Program-made: the position numbers and the translations under genes
Notes under the pieces: generated by a model
Database searches by the model: none
Told to the model about the DNA's origin: nothing
What the model saw: the letters and a program-made list of their open reading frames with translations, nothing else
Part shown: piece after piece, positions 37,998-48,806 of the stretch
How the letters are laid out: each line of letters starts with the position of its first letter
Position numbering within the stretch: position 1 is the first letter of the stretch
Source: Megamerina dolium
Taxonomy: Eukaryota > Arthropoda > Insecta > Diptera > Megamerinidae
DNA length: 64,000 bases
Assembly: GCA_963854835.1 (NCBI GenBank)
Contig: OY978526.1
Location: forward strand, 32,440,501 to 32,504,500
Direction of reading: 5' to 3'

Positions 37998-40256
37998 TTA
38001 GAAATTTCGACCTTGGTCTGAGTGTAACTCCATCGGTACACCAAAACGAGTAACCCATTGGTTGACGAATACATCCGCAACTGTACTAGCTTCCTGATTT
38101 GGAATGGGGTATACTTCAGGCCATTTACTGAAGTAATCTATAACCACCAGAACATACTTGTTTCCTGCGTTGCTTATTGGAAATGGTCCAGCTATGTCCA
38201 TAGCAATTCGCTCAAATGGAGCACCCACGGTGTATTGGTGCATCTTACCTCGACTTTTCTTAGTGGGACCTTTGGCCATTGCACATTGCTTACACTTCCG
38301 AATCCAATCAGCGACATGGTCATGACATCCAACCCAATAAAATCGTTTCTTTATTTTCTCGACGGTTTTGGTGATTCCCAAATGCCCTCCACTGGAGGCA
38401 TTGTGATACTCAGCTATCACTTCATTTATTCTTGCCTTGGGTACCACCAGCAGATCATAAGTGATTTTTCCATCTTCACTTTCCCATGTTCGGAATAAAC
38501 ATCCGTCTCGTAAGTGCAGGCTTTGCCACTGCGCCCAGTATGCCTTCGTTATTGGACTCTCATTAGCCATTTCTTGCCAATCTGGACGTATGCCCTGCTC
38601 CTTATATTCCATAATCTTTGCGAGATCTGGGTCGTTCCGCTGATCTTCTTGAACTCGTTCGGTTTTCCATGACTCTTCCGACAATACATTCGTAAGTCGT
38701 AGCTTAACAATGTGATTCTGGCTTCCTACCCGAGAACAATGTTTACTATCTACGGTGCAAATACGATGATATGGAGTAACAGCTTTACCACGATGAATGA
38801 CATCACGATCTTCCTTTCGTTGTCCTGGTGAATTCGATCTTTGTTGCTTGCATCGTAGCCGACAATTACGCGCCATGTGTCCTCTTTGATGGCATATGAA
38901 GCACTTACCGGTAAATTTATTTTTGTGTTGATTCCTTGTTCTTCCTTTAGGCTTCATACTCGATTGATTGCAATCACGAGCTATATGCCCTCGTTTGTCG
39001 CAAATAAAGCACTTACCAGTAAATTTGATTTCGCGTCGACCTGTTGTTCTTCCTTCAGGCTGCACTACAGATTTGAATGCGTGACACACTGCTTCAACCA
39101 GATCTGCTGTTTCTGTTTCTAGTTGGCGTACACGTGGCATTGGTCGACACATCAAACTGGCGGCTTCAAACGTCAATGCACTACTGACTGTTTCGGCATA
39201 AGTATTTCTTGGTGACATGACTAGGGCACGCTTTGTCTCTCCATCACGTATGCCATATATGAAAGCCTCTATTTTGATTTTTTCGACGAACTCTTCCGAA
39301 TTACCGGAGAACGCTAGATGACATAAGCGCTCAATATCGGAAGCGAATTCCTGAAGGCTCTCATTACTCCGTTGCACTCGCGATCTCAATTCCACTCGAT
39401 GTAATTGACTCTTGTATTCATTTCCATATTTTCGCTGGAGTGTGTCCATCAGTGATTGGTAGCTACCCCGATCTTTCTCTGGAATCATCTGTAACACTTC
39501 GGAAGCATTACCTTTTAATGCGACTATTAAAGCAGCAGTCTTGTCGCTGTCATCCCATTGATTCTTCGAAGCTGTTGTCTCGAATTGAAGCTTGAAGATG
39601 TTGAATGGCGTGCTTCCGTCAAATATTGGTGGCTTTAGTTTAATTGTAGTTGACTCTCTTATCACTGATGTGGTTGCTCCACTTATTTTTATTTTATTAA
39701 GTTCGCGCTCTAATTTCTCAAGCTTTTCTTCCAAGTCATCATGTCTGTCGACATGTTCCTTCAGCTTATCATCCAAATCATCCACATGTTCTTTCAGCTC
39801 TGTGACTTTGTCATTAATAGCTCCGGAAATTTCCTGAAATCTAATCTCAATTCCCTTTTGTAGTTTTTCGATGACATGTTCTTGACGAGCCGAATGTTCT
39901 TGAAGCTTGGAGTCAATTGTTTTCTGGAATTCTCCCATAGCGTTTTCTTGACGTACCGAATGTTCTTGAAACTTCGCATTAATTCCTTGCAGTTGCTGCT
40001 GCTGCTGTTGCATCATGGATTTCATGAATTCCATGAGTTGACCACTCGAATCTATTTTGCTCTCTTCCTCAGCGTGCACAACTGCTTGTATATCGGCTTC
40101 CTCGAAGAACTCATGTTCTTCTACATTAATTCCCTTAGCCTCCATAGCTTGCCTCAGCCTCACCAGCAGTTCCGCCTTTGCACCTGATGACGATAGATTC
40201 ATCTCTACTAACAGCTTTTTAAGCTGGTCCACTTTTAGTTGGTCAATTTTCACCAT
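37998..40256 (-). pseudogene. In-frame Gag-integrase fusion of copy 1 (752 aa, protease/RT/RNase H deleted)
   Basis: The open frame begins with a Gag identical in layout to copy 2: a SAP-like N-terminus (VDQLKKLLVEMNLSSSGAKAELLVRLRQA), a long coiled-coil region, a capsid-like region, then two CCHC zinc knuckles (CFICDKRGHIARDC and CFICHQRGHMARNC; copy 2 has one). It then passes without a stop into the integrase (HHCC module, then MDIAGPFP and HSDQGRNF) and ends at a premature stop before the third catalytic residue. The join removes the gag stop and the frameshift site. Shown as a pseudogene because the enzyme core is lost, although Gag itself is open. Confidence 0.9.
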
Positions 40257-40264
40257 CTTTACAG

Positions 40265-40283
40265 AATCCCACTTCTGACACCA
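40265..40283 (-). other. Primer-binding site of copy 1
   Basis: The minus strand reads TGGTGTCAGAAGTGGGATT, the complement expected for the 3' end of a tRNA-Leu with CCA. Confidence 0.75.
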
Positions 40284-40285
40284 AT

Positions 40286-40723
40286 TGTTACGTTTTTATT
40301 CTGTGAACGTTTAATTCTATTTGAATTACCTTGTTCGATCACTGGATTCTGTTAATGATAACTGCAACACTTACTTTGTACAACTATATACAGCAACAAT
40401 TTATTTAATAAACTCTATTTACAATCAACACTGTTTACAATCAACTATTTACTATAACACTTAAATGTACTTGCAACTTTTGCCTCTGTATAAATGTTTT
40501 CGCAATCACGTTCGGAATTAGATTGATTGCCAATACTCAACACTGGCTCTATTTATACTCTGTTGGCAACACCCCAGAATCTTCCTTTATCGAGATTCTT
40601 CTCTTCCTTTCTCGTTGGCTTGTTCTGGTTATCGCTTATTTCTTTTTGTTGACATTCGTTTCGATGCTGCCAATAGAGTCAGTCACAATAGTGATGAGTA
40701 ATCAACTATCGATACTCGTTACA
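40286..40723 (-). repeat. 5' LTR of copy 1
   Basis: 438 bp with TG..CA ends. It differs from the 3' LTR at about two positions by eye. Confidence 0.93.
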
Positions 40724-40727
40724 ATAT

Positions 40728-41820
40728 TATTAAATTTTTCAATTCATAGTTTAGATATACCCAAATCTAAAATTTAGATTTCTCGTTTTGTCATATGCTT
40801 AAAACCTGGCATCACTAATTCTGAAAAACAAACCTCCACAGAAAATTTAACGCTACCACCTTGTAAAATCTGCCCGATTTTGTTGTGCTGAAGTACGTAT
40901 GAGAAACCCTCTACTCTCACGCTATTGTTTATCTTGTTTATCTTCAACATATGTTCATGTGGAAAAGATAATAACAAAACCTACTAATCACAAAATATAC
41001 GAATTACAAGCAAAGAATTGTTACCACTCAGGTGATTTTTGTATGTATATTACAAATTATACTTATATTCAACTGAAATCTCTACTGCCTAAAAAAATAC
41101 AAATTTATCAGAGCTTAATTCCTTAGAGGGTTTCCACAGGCAAAAGTTTTCATCTTGGTAATGTTATCAGGCAATATATCGCCAATGGAGACCGCATATT
41201 GCTCGTAGACAGCAAACATTATCAGGACAATTTACTAATTTGACAGCCAATTTTGCATTTCTATTATAAGTTCGCTGTGGTAATATCTGCAAATTGGATG
41301 CAAAATTTAGGACGGCGACCATTTTGCTTGCTTGAATTTTTTGTCGGATAATTAAAAACGAACAGATAGTTTCCATTTTTGTTTTTCTTCATCAACTTCA
41401 TGCAGTCCTTTTAATTTCCACCCACAAATATTGCCACTTATATCTCGCACTCAAAATGACAGATGGTAGCGAATAATTTTTGTCTGTGGAGACGCAGTGT
41501 TATACAAATTTAGATATCCCAGAAGCGAATACCTTTTCCCTTTATATTATGTTCCAATAAATCCAAAATAAGGGGAAATTACATACCTGGCAACAGTGGT
41601 AGGAGTGAGATTACAGGAGATCTTCATATTTTTAGATGAAGATTCTTCTATATTAAAAGGCATACGGTTTCTTTAAAGAGATCAATGAACTGATACTGAT
41701 TTGTGATAAAGTAAACTTGTCGATGCAGTGCTACATATGCATAATGAACATATGCTGATATAGAACTAGATCTTTGCTATATCCAAAATAAAATAAATAA
41801 AAATATAACAATTAGGAAGG
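40728..41820. other. Upstream region of the TBC1D5-like gene
   Basis: AT-rich, without a supported gene. It must contain the TBC1D5-like promoter, but no distinctive core element was found. Confidence 0.4.
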
Positions 41821-44332
41821 ATGACTGTACGGGGCATTGAGGCCATAAAGCTACACTTGCCTCCTACCAATGAACAAATAGACACAAATGTTAAAGAGGA
41901 AATTGGATTCGACTCTGAATTAAAGGCAGAAACACGTCCTATAATGAATTCTGTGGGAAGATACAGGTAGGCATATAGCGCATACAATATTCGAAATAAT
42001 TACAATATCTAATCAAATTTATGAAAGGCAAGAGTGGGAACAACTTTTAAAAGATATTCAAGAAAATCCAGAACGCGTAAAAAATTTAGCTTTCATTGGC
42101 GATCTCAAAATTTCCAAATTTCGTAGTATTTACTGGGCCATACTTCTTCATGTGTTAAATTTTAATTCTGACAAGTGGAAGGGACAAAGAGAACAGCAGC
42201 GACAACGGTAAAAGAAAATAAACATATATATGTAAATTTCTATATACGCGTAAATATGTCTTTGTTTTTCAAGCTATGAAAAGTTGAAGCAGGAATTTGC
42301 CAAAAATCCACGTGAAATCGAAGTGCCTAATGATGATCCTCTATCACAATCCACACAGAGTGTTTGGAATCAGTACTTCTCCGATCAAGAATTGTACAAT
42401 GTAATCGGACAAGATGTTACACGCACTTTTCCAGGTGTGGACTTTTTTCGTAAAACTACTGTTCAAACTGATATGGTAATGCATCATAATCTACGTAAAT
42501 ATAAGTATTTGGTATCTATAGCAGTCAAATATTTCCATAGACGAATATCCTATTTTATTATGCGCGGGAGCACCCCTACTTGTGTTATCGTCAGGGTATG
42601 CACGAAATCCTCGCACCAATTATTTTCGTCCTGTATAGTGATCATCAGAGCCTGTTGCATTTCAAAGAAATCGAAACAATGGAAATTGAGTACTATATCT
42701 AGTTGTTTATTGTTGTTTCCTAATGTAGTAACTTATATTGTTTATATCTTTTTAGCGAAATATTATTGAATGTCCTCGACCCAAATTACTTTGAAGCTGA
42801 CTGCTAGTATTTCTCTTTTAAACATTTAAAAAATATATGCATATATCTAATGAAAATATAATTCTAGCACAATGTTTTCGAGGCTAATGTCATTAATCGG
42901 ACCGTACTATCACGTCACAAATGTGGTGCAAACCCAGGGTGGACATATTTCAGTCGCGACCGATGTACTTATACACACATCATTGAAAAGCCAGATGTAC
43001 AATAAAGATAAGCATTTATTTGCAGAACACAATGATGTTTCCAACAGAGATTGAAGTTGTCCAACACCTGAATTTCATACGCGACAAAATTTTAGCAAAG
43101 GAAGACTTACATCTGCACAATTACCTATTGAAGCTCGACATTCCACTACATATATTCGGCATGTATGTACAAACATACGTTATTCAAATTGTGATTTAGG
43201 GCAATCTATTGATTTATGGTGCCAATTGCAGAAAATGGCTTCGACTACTATTTGGTCGTGAATTTCCTCTGCTCGATCTGCTGATTTTATGGGATGCTAT
43301 ATTTGCTGACAGTGACCATTTTGATCTTCCGAACTACATTCTAGTGGCCATGCTAATACATATACGAAATCAATGTATGTGAACATATTTTATTATGAAA
43401 AATTGTGCATGCGTTTTTCAAAGTTCTATAGTACTTTTAAGCGATTATAATACATGTCTAACATATCTGATGCGCTACCCTGGCAATATTAATGTAAACT
43501 TAATTTTACAACATGCTCTGCATATGTGTATGCCAAAGGTTTGTTTCTGTATATAATCTAAAACCAAAGTCATTCAATCAATATTTCTTGCAGAAATTTG
43601 ATCGGCCAGAAAATGTTTTTGTGTATCTCACAATGCAGCCAGATTCGAGTTCGAGCACCCGAGCAGTACGGCTACACTCAATTTCACGCAGAGAAATGGA
43701 AATAAATTCACAGCAAAAGCAAATAACCACCGGTCCAGCTGTCCGCGCAGATAACAACTCAGAAAATGTAATATCCACATAACTCAAAAATAGATGCATA
43801 TTTAAATTACTTCTGTTTACAGAGCCCTGAACTTTTACAATTGAAACTTAAAAACGCTCAAACTGTCATAACAATAGCACGTGCTAAACTGCAATCCTAC
43901 CTGAAAACAGCACGCAAACATATAACAAAAAATAGCCATCCTAAAGAATTGACGCAAGCACTCGACGGCATCGAAGACCTGTGTGGTTTTCTAGATATCA
44001 AAACTACGTTGCCTATACACACTAACAAAATGAGCATCGACTTGGCATTGGAAGCGAATGAATCGAAAATGTCACCTCAACAAGTGAAGAGAGGCATTTC
44101 GATGGGTGATAATCAAGTAGGCAGCGACAAAGCCGTTTCTCCTGACAAGTCGTCGGAAAAAAGAACGTCCTACGAAAAGCCTGACAATGGGTTCATATTC
44201 AGTTCAAGGCCTTCACTAAGAAATCTAAAGGAGATCGAACTTTTACCAATAACGACTGATGAAGAAATGGTGCATCCCACAAGCAGTATGCCGATAGTAG
44301 ACCCGCTTAGGCATTGCAAAAAGCAATCGTAG
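41821..44332 (+). CDS. TBC1D5: TBC1 domain family member 5-like Rab GTPase-activating protein, about 643 aa
   Basis: A Rab GAP; TBC1D5 family members act on Rab7 at late endosomes and bind retromer. Eleven exons join in frame: 41821-41966, 42028-42207, 42274-42511, 42541-42689, 42756-42806, 42868-42964, 43026-43162, 43232-43374, 43432-43538, 43594-43767 and 43823-44332. Exon 4 could instead end at 42701, also in frame. The arginine finger is in IGQDVTR (R159) and the glutamine finger in CYRQGMHEILAP (Q206). Family-specific blocks are EADCYTMFSRLM and KWLRLLFGREFPLLDLLILW. The split of the TBC domain by a long insert between them is typical of TBC1D5. The C-terminal tail is Ser/Lys-rich and less conserved. 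The gene looks intact and is flanked by oppositely oriented copies of one LTR retrotransposon. Confidence 0.92.
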
Positions 44333-44355
44333 CTCTTAGTTTTTGTAACTTAATT

Positions 44356-44361
44356 AATAAA
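44356..44361 (+). terminator. Poly(A) signal of the TBC1D5-like gene
   Basis: AATAAA lies about 25 bp after the stop codon. Confidence 0.7.
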
Positions 44362-44902
44362 GTAAAGGCAACCGTATTTTTATAAATACATAAATCTCGC
44401 AATATTATAGTATTCACCTGCCACAAATACCTTAGGACGAGAATTGTTTCAGCTCTGAAACGATTTTAAACCTTTTATGGGATACTATTATATCTCATTT
44501 ATAATATGCGATTATCCTTTCGCCAATATTACAGTTATAACGGTTTTTCTGAATAATTTTCAAAAATGATGCGGGTATTTGTTAAAACGTCTTATTTCAA
44601 TATGAATTTTTTTTCTATGTGTTTGTTTCTAGAATATATCCAAAAATTTTGTAAATTTTTTCGTTACTTTTGAGAGGCATACTTGCAAGTACATGAACCC
44701 TTTTTCTTAAATTTATTTCATAAGCAGGCTTATCCTAAACAAATTTTCGCATGAATATTTTCACTTGTTAGCAATCTACAATGCATTCTTACAAGTGAAA
44801 AAATTCACTCGAAAATTTGTTTAGATGAGCCTGAAGATTTTTTTCTTCTGCATTTTGTCAAACTTGCCTAAAATTGATCATGGGAAAAAGCGCCTAAATG
44901 CA
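44362..44902. other. AT-rich spacer downstream of TBC1D5
   Basis: Nothing recognised. Confidence 0.4.
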
Positions 44903-45204
44903 TTCTCTTCCAGTACTGTTCGTGTTAAATTTCGGGCACTATTAGAATGGACCTACTTATTTAGCCGGTTCCGAATGGCAGAAGCCTTCTGACATCGTTT
45001 CTTATTACAAACTTCTTTTAGAGACCTTTCCATGGCAAATTATTACTGCCGAAAGAATTGCCAATTGCTTGCAGAGAGGTGGACACCATTTGAAAAAAAA
45101 ATATTTTCGACAAGCGAAAAATTTTGTGCGAATTTTTGTTTGCAATAGGTCTGAATACTTTCTAAGGGCTACAAGTATTTAAACCCTTATTCTTGTTTTC
45201 CCGC
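44903..45204. repeat. Local duplicated block, copy A (contains a minus-strand SINE body)
   Basis: Matches 45786-46052 closely. The left two thirds is a headless minus-strand SINE; the right third (from CAAGCGAAAAATTTTGTGCG) is non-SINE sequence shared only by the two blocks. Confidence 0.85.
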
Positions 45205-45225
45205 GACCACTGAGCTACGGGTGCC

Positions 45226-45578
45226 GTAGCTCAGTGGTTAGTGTGTTCGCCTTCTGATCTACAGGTCGTGGTTCAATACCCGGCTGATGCATAACAATTT
45301 TAATATCGAAAAGATTTTTCTTTCGAACGGTACCCACCTGTCGGCAAGCAATTGGCAATTCTTCCGACAGTAACAACTTGCCATGAAAAAGCTTCTAAAA
45401 AGAACTCTGTGACAAAGCTCAGAAAAAGTGATGTCTCAAGTGTTCTGCCGTTCGGAACCGGCTAAAATAAGTAGGTCCATTTTAATACTGTTCAAAATTT
45501 AAGACGCACAACAGTAATGGAAGAAAAAGCTCTGCCAATGAGCCCTTTGGGGCTTTAAGTGCCACATATTTATTTTTT
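45226..45578 (+). mobile_element. tRNA-derived SINE, full length
   Basis: Starts GTGCCGTAGCTCAGTGGTTA with intact A box, then B-box region GGTCGTGGTTCAATACC, full body, and 3' end GGGGCTTTAAGTGCCACATA followed by T/TA-rich sequence. The first bases form a short palindrome with the left flank (GACCACTGAGCTACGG). The head most resembles tRNA-Lys (TAGCTCAG..GG, GGTCGTGG.TTC), but the parent tRNA is uncertain. Confidence 0.88.
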
Positions 45579-45659
45579 TATATATATTTAACCATATTTC
45601 ATAACATTTTAAAGCCTACCAGATGACAGTGAGGTGGGGAGGTTTGGGTAGTTTAAGGG

Positions 45660-45760
<101 letters not shown>

Positions 45761-45785
45761 TGGTACTTATAAGCCGCGGACCCTT

Positions 45786-46052
45786 TTCTCTTCCAGTACT
45801 GTTCGTGTTAAATTTCGGGCACTATTAGAAGCCTTCTGACATCGTTTCTTATTACAAACTTCTTTTAGAGACCTTTCCATGGCAAATTGATACTGCAGAA
45901 AGAATTGCCAATTGCTTGCCGAGAGGTGGACACCATTTGAAAGAAAGATATTTTCGACAAGCGAAAAATCTTGTGCGAATTTTTGTTTGCAATAGGTCTG
46001 AATACTTTCTAAGGGCTACAAGTATTTAAAACCTTATTCTTGTTATCCTGCG
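45786..46052. repeat. Local duplicated block, copy A'
   Basis: Nearly identical to 44903-45204 but lacks 36 bp between two AGAA direct repeats. Confidence 0.85.
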
Positions 46053-46524
46053 ATTCATGACTAAGTTTCAAAAGACATGCCAGTCTTTGGATCCTGCCAA
46101 ATCCAAGATGTGACTGAACACTCATTTTCAATGAAAATAAAACAAAAGCTACAAAATATTTAATTTTGTCAATTCGTGAGGATCATTTTGCACATTTCCG
46201 TGTTATGAAAATTCAAAATCACCGCTTTCAAACGTCAAAACCATTCTCTGCTTGTGGTACTGATAGAGCATGACCACCATAAGCTTCCACAATCATTTAA
46301 TGCAAATCCGCAAGAGATTTCTTTAAATGAAAACAAAGAAGTAATACTGAGCGTAATTGACCTTTATTCGGCAGAAAATTTGAAATCTTCAGTAAAACAA
46401 ATGGTCGCTGTTCGAAACTGACTATGCTATAGGGATGAGCGATATTTAACTATCGATAATTTTATCTCTGTGATTAAAAAATCGCCTTAGTGACTGCTAC
46501 TGATAATGAAATATAATGCGCTAC
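46053..46524. other. AT-rich spacer
   Basis: No gene or repeat recognised. A TATCGATA-like ACTATCGATAAT occurs near 46450. Confidence 0.35.
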
Positions 46525-46528
46525 ATAT

Positions 46529-46944
46529 AGTTATGTTTTTATTCTGTGAACGTTTAATTCTATTTGAATTACCTTGTTCGATCACTGGATTTTATTAATG
46601 ATAACTGCAACACTTATTTTATACAACTATATAATCTCTATTTACAATAAACACTGTTTACAATCAACTATTTACAATGACACTAATGTACTTGCAACTT
46701 TTGCCTCTGTATCAATGTTTTCGCAATCACGTTCGGAATTAGATTGATTATCACTTCTCACCACTGGCTCTATTTATACTCTGTTGGCAACACCCCCGAA
46801 TCTTCCTTTATCGAGATTCTTCTCTTCCTTTCTCGTTGACTTGTTCTGGTTATCGCTTATTTCTTTTTGTTGACATTCGTTTCGATGCTGCCAATAGAGT
46901 CAGTCACAATAGTGATGAGTAATCAACTATCGATACTCGTTACA
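46529..46944 (-). repeat. Solo LTR of the same Gypsy-like family
   Basis: A minus-strand LTR of 416 bp, flanked by ATAT at 46525-46528 and 46945-46948. Its outer end reads AGTTATG where other copies have TGTTACG, so it is older. It has small internal deletions relative to copy 1. No coding sequence is attached. Confidence 0.88.
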
Positions 46945-46948
46945 ATAT

Positions 46949-47361
46949 TGTAACGAGTATTGTGACTGACACTATTGGCAGCATCGAAACGAATGTCAAC
47001 AAAAAGAAATGAGCGATAACCAGAACAAGCCAACGAGAAAGGAAGAGAAGAATCTCGATAAAGGAAGATTCTGAGGTGTTGCCAACAGAGTATAAATAGA
47101 GCCAGTGTTGAGGAGGAGAATCAATCTAATTCCGAACGTGATTGCGAAAACATTGATACAGAGGCAAAAGTTGCAAGTACATTTAAGTATTATAGTAAAT
47201 AGTTGATTGTAAACAGTGTTGATTGTAAATAGAGATTATTAAATAAATTGTTGCTGTATATAGTTGTATAAAATAAGTGTTGCAGTTATCATTAACAGAA
47301 TCCAGTGATCGAACAAGGTAATTCAAATAGAATTAAACGTTCACAGAATAAAAACGTAACA
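46949..47361 (+). repeat. 5' LTR of copy 2 (24 bp deleted near the U3 start)
   Basis: 413 bp, TG..CA. TATA box TATAAAT at 47091-47097; AATAAA-type signals near 47241 and 47348. It lacks the 24 bp with TATCGATA that all sister LTRs have. Confidence 0.93.
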
Positions 47362-47363
47362 AT

Positions 47364-47382
47364 TGGTGTCAGAAGTGGGATT
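47364..47382 (+). other. Primer-binding site of copy 2
   Basis: TGGTGTCAGAAGTGGGATT begins 2 bp after the LTR. It is complementary to the expected 3' end of a tRNA-Leu including CCA. The tRNA identity is from memory of tRNA-Leu 3' ends. Confidence 0.75.
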
Positions 47383-47390
47383 CTGTAAAG

Positions 47391-48773
47391 ATGGTGAAAA
47401 TTGACCAACTAAAAGTGGACCAGCTTAAAAAGCTGTTGGTAGAGATGAATCTATCGTCATCAGGTGCAAAGGCGGAACTGCTGGTGAGGCTGAGGCAAGC
47501 TATGGAGGCTAAGGGAATTAATGTAGAAGAACATGAGTTCTTTGAGGAAGCCGATATACAAGCAGTTGTGCACGCTGAGGAAGAGAGCAAAATAGATTCG
47601 AGTGGTCAACTAATGGAACTCATGAAATCCATGATGCAACAACAGCAGCAGCAACTGCAAGGAATTAATGCGAAGCTACAAGAAAATGCGTCTCGCCAAG
47701 AAAACGCTATGGGAGAATTTCAGAAAACAATTGACTACAAGCTTCAAGAACATTCGGCTGAATTGCGTATGGAAATTCAAGAAGGTTCGGCTCGACAAGA
47801 ACACGTCATCGAAAATCTACAAAAAGGAATTGAGACTAGATTTCAGGAAATTTCCGGAACCATTAATGAAAAGGTCACGGATTTAAAGGAACATGTAGAT
47901 GACTTGGAAGATAAGTTCGAGAAATTACAGCACGAACTCAATCAACTAAAAATAAATGGACCAGCCACATCAGTGATTCGAGATTCAAGCACAATCAAAC
48001 TAAAGCCACCAACATTTGACGGAAGCACGCCATTCAATATCTTCAAGCTTCAATTCGAGACAACCGCTTCGAAGAATCAATGGGATGATAGCGACAAGAC
48101 TGCTGCTTTAATAGTCGCATTAAAAGGTAATGCTTCCGAAGTGTTACAGATGATTCCAGAGAAAGATCGTGGTAGCTACCAATCACTGATGGACACACTC
48201 CAGCGGAAATATGGAAATGAATACAAGAGTCAATTACATCGAGTGGAATTGAGATCGCGAGTACAACGGAGTAATGAGAGTCTTCAGGAATTCGCTTCCG
48301 ATATTGAGCGCTTATGTCATCTAGCGTTCTCCGGTAATTCGGAAGAGTTCGTCGAAAAAATAAAAATAGAGGCATTCATAGATGGCATACGTGATGGAGA
48401 GACAAAGCGTGCCCTAGTCATGTCACCAAGGAATACTTATGCCGAAACAGTCAGTAGTGCATTGACGTTTGAAGCCGCCAGTTTGATGTGTCGACCATTG
48501 CCACGGGTACGCCAACTAGAAACAGAAACAGCAGATCTGGTTGAAGCAGTGTGTCAGGCATTTAAATCTGTAGTCCAGCCTGAAGCAAGAACAACAGGTC
48601 GACGCGAAATCAAATTTACTGGTAAGTGCTTTATTTGCGACAAACCAGGACACATGGCGCGTGACTGCCGTCTACGACGAAAGCGATCAAGATCGAATTC
48701 TCCAGGAAGACAAAAGAAGGAGAATAAGGTGGATAGCGATCGCTCCACTAACACAAATCCATCGTTAAACTAG
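47391..48773 (+). CDS. gag: Gag polyprotein of copy 2, 460 aa
   Basis: Structural protein of the retrotransposon particle. It starts 9 bp after the primer-binding site. A SAP-like N-terminal helix pair (about 3-40), acidic stretch and long Gln/Lys/Glu-rich coiled coil (about 75-185) precede a capsid-like region (about 205-350). One CCHC zinc knuckle (CFICDKPGHMARDC, 413-426) and a basic tail follow. The frame ends TTA AAC TAG inside a -1 frameshift signal, so most ribosomes should make Gag alone and a minority Gag-Pol. Confidence 0.93.
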   Translation: MVKIDQLKVDQLKKLLVEMNLSSSGAKAELLVRLRQAMEAKGINVEEHEFFEEADIQAVVHAEEESKIDSSGQLMELMKSMMQQQQQQLQGINAKLQENASRQENAMGEFQKTIDYKLQEHSAELRMEIQEGSARQEHVIENLQKGIETRFQEISGTINEKVTDLKEHVDDLEDKFEKLQHELNQLKINGPATSVIRDSSTIKLKPPTFDGSTPFNIFKLQFETTASKNQWDDSDKTAALIVALKGNASEVLQMIPEKDRGSYQSLMDTLQRKYGNEYKSQLHRVELRSRVQRSNESLQEFASDIERLCHLAFSGNSEEFVEKIKIEAFIDGIRDGETKRALVMSPRNTYAETVSSALTFEAASLMCRPLPRVRQLETETADLVEAVCQAFKSVVQPEARTTGRREIKFTGKCFICDKPGHMARDCRLRRKRSRSNSPGRQKKENKVDSDRSTNTNPSLN

Positions 48774-48806
48774 ATCGAGTCAGTTCAGCGGTGCGTGAAC
48801 TGACTC
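48764..48806 (+). promoter_or_regulatory. -1 ribosomal frameshift signal (slippery site plus hairpin)
   Basis: Slippery heptamer G_TTA_AAC at 48764-48770 in the gag frame is followed at once by the gag TAG stop. The 6-nt spacer is 48771-48776. A perfect 11-bp stem follows: GAGTCAGTTCA (48777-48787) with TGAACTGACTC (48796-48806), loop of 8 nt. After a -1 slip, GTT AAA CTA GAT CGA continues without a stop into pol. GUUAAAC is a known arterivirus slippery heptamer. Function here is inferred from the layout. Confidence 0.85.

Larger units (their letters stand above)
36889..40723 (-). mobile_element. Gypsy-like LTR retrotransposon, deletion derivative (copy 1)
   Basis: 3835-bp element on the minus strand flanked by ATAT target duplications (36885-36888 and 40724-40727). 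Both 438-bp LTRs are present and almost identical (about two differences seen), so the insertion is young. A primer-binding site like that of copy 2 (40265-40283) and a polypurine tract (37327-37339) are intact. Protease, RT and RNase H have been removed, so it depends on another copy for movement. Confidence 0.95.

Noticed and set aside
38058..38498. ORFs antisense to integrase (also 51272-51664 and others inside the LTR elements)
   Set aside because: They are shadows of the conserved integrase and gag frames on the other strand.
48791..48793. GTG as an independent start codon for pol
   Set aside because: The open frame extends upstream into the gag overlap with a full frameshift signal, which explains pol expression better.
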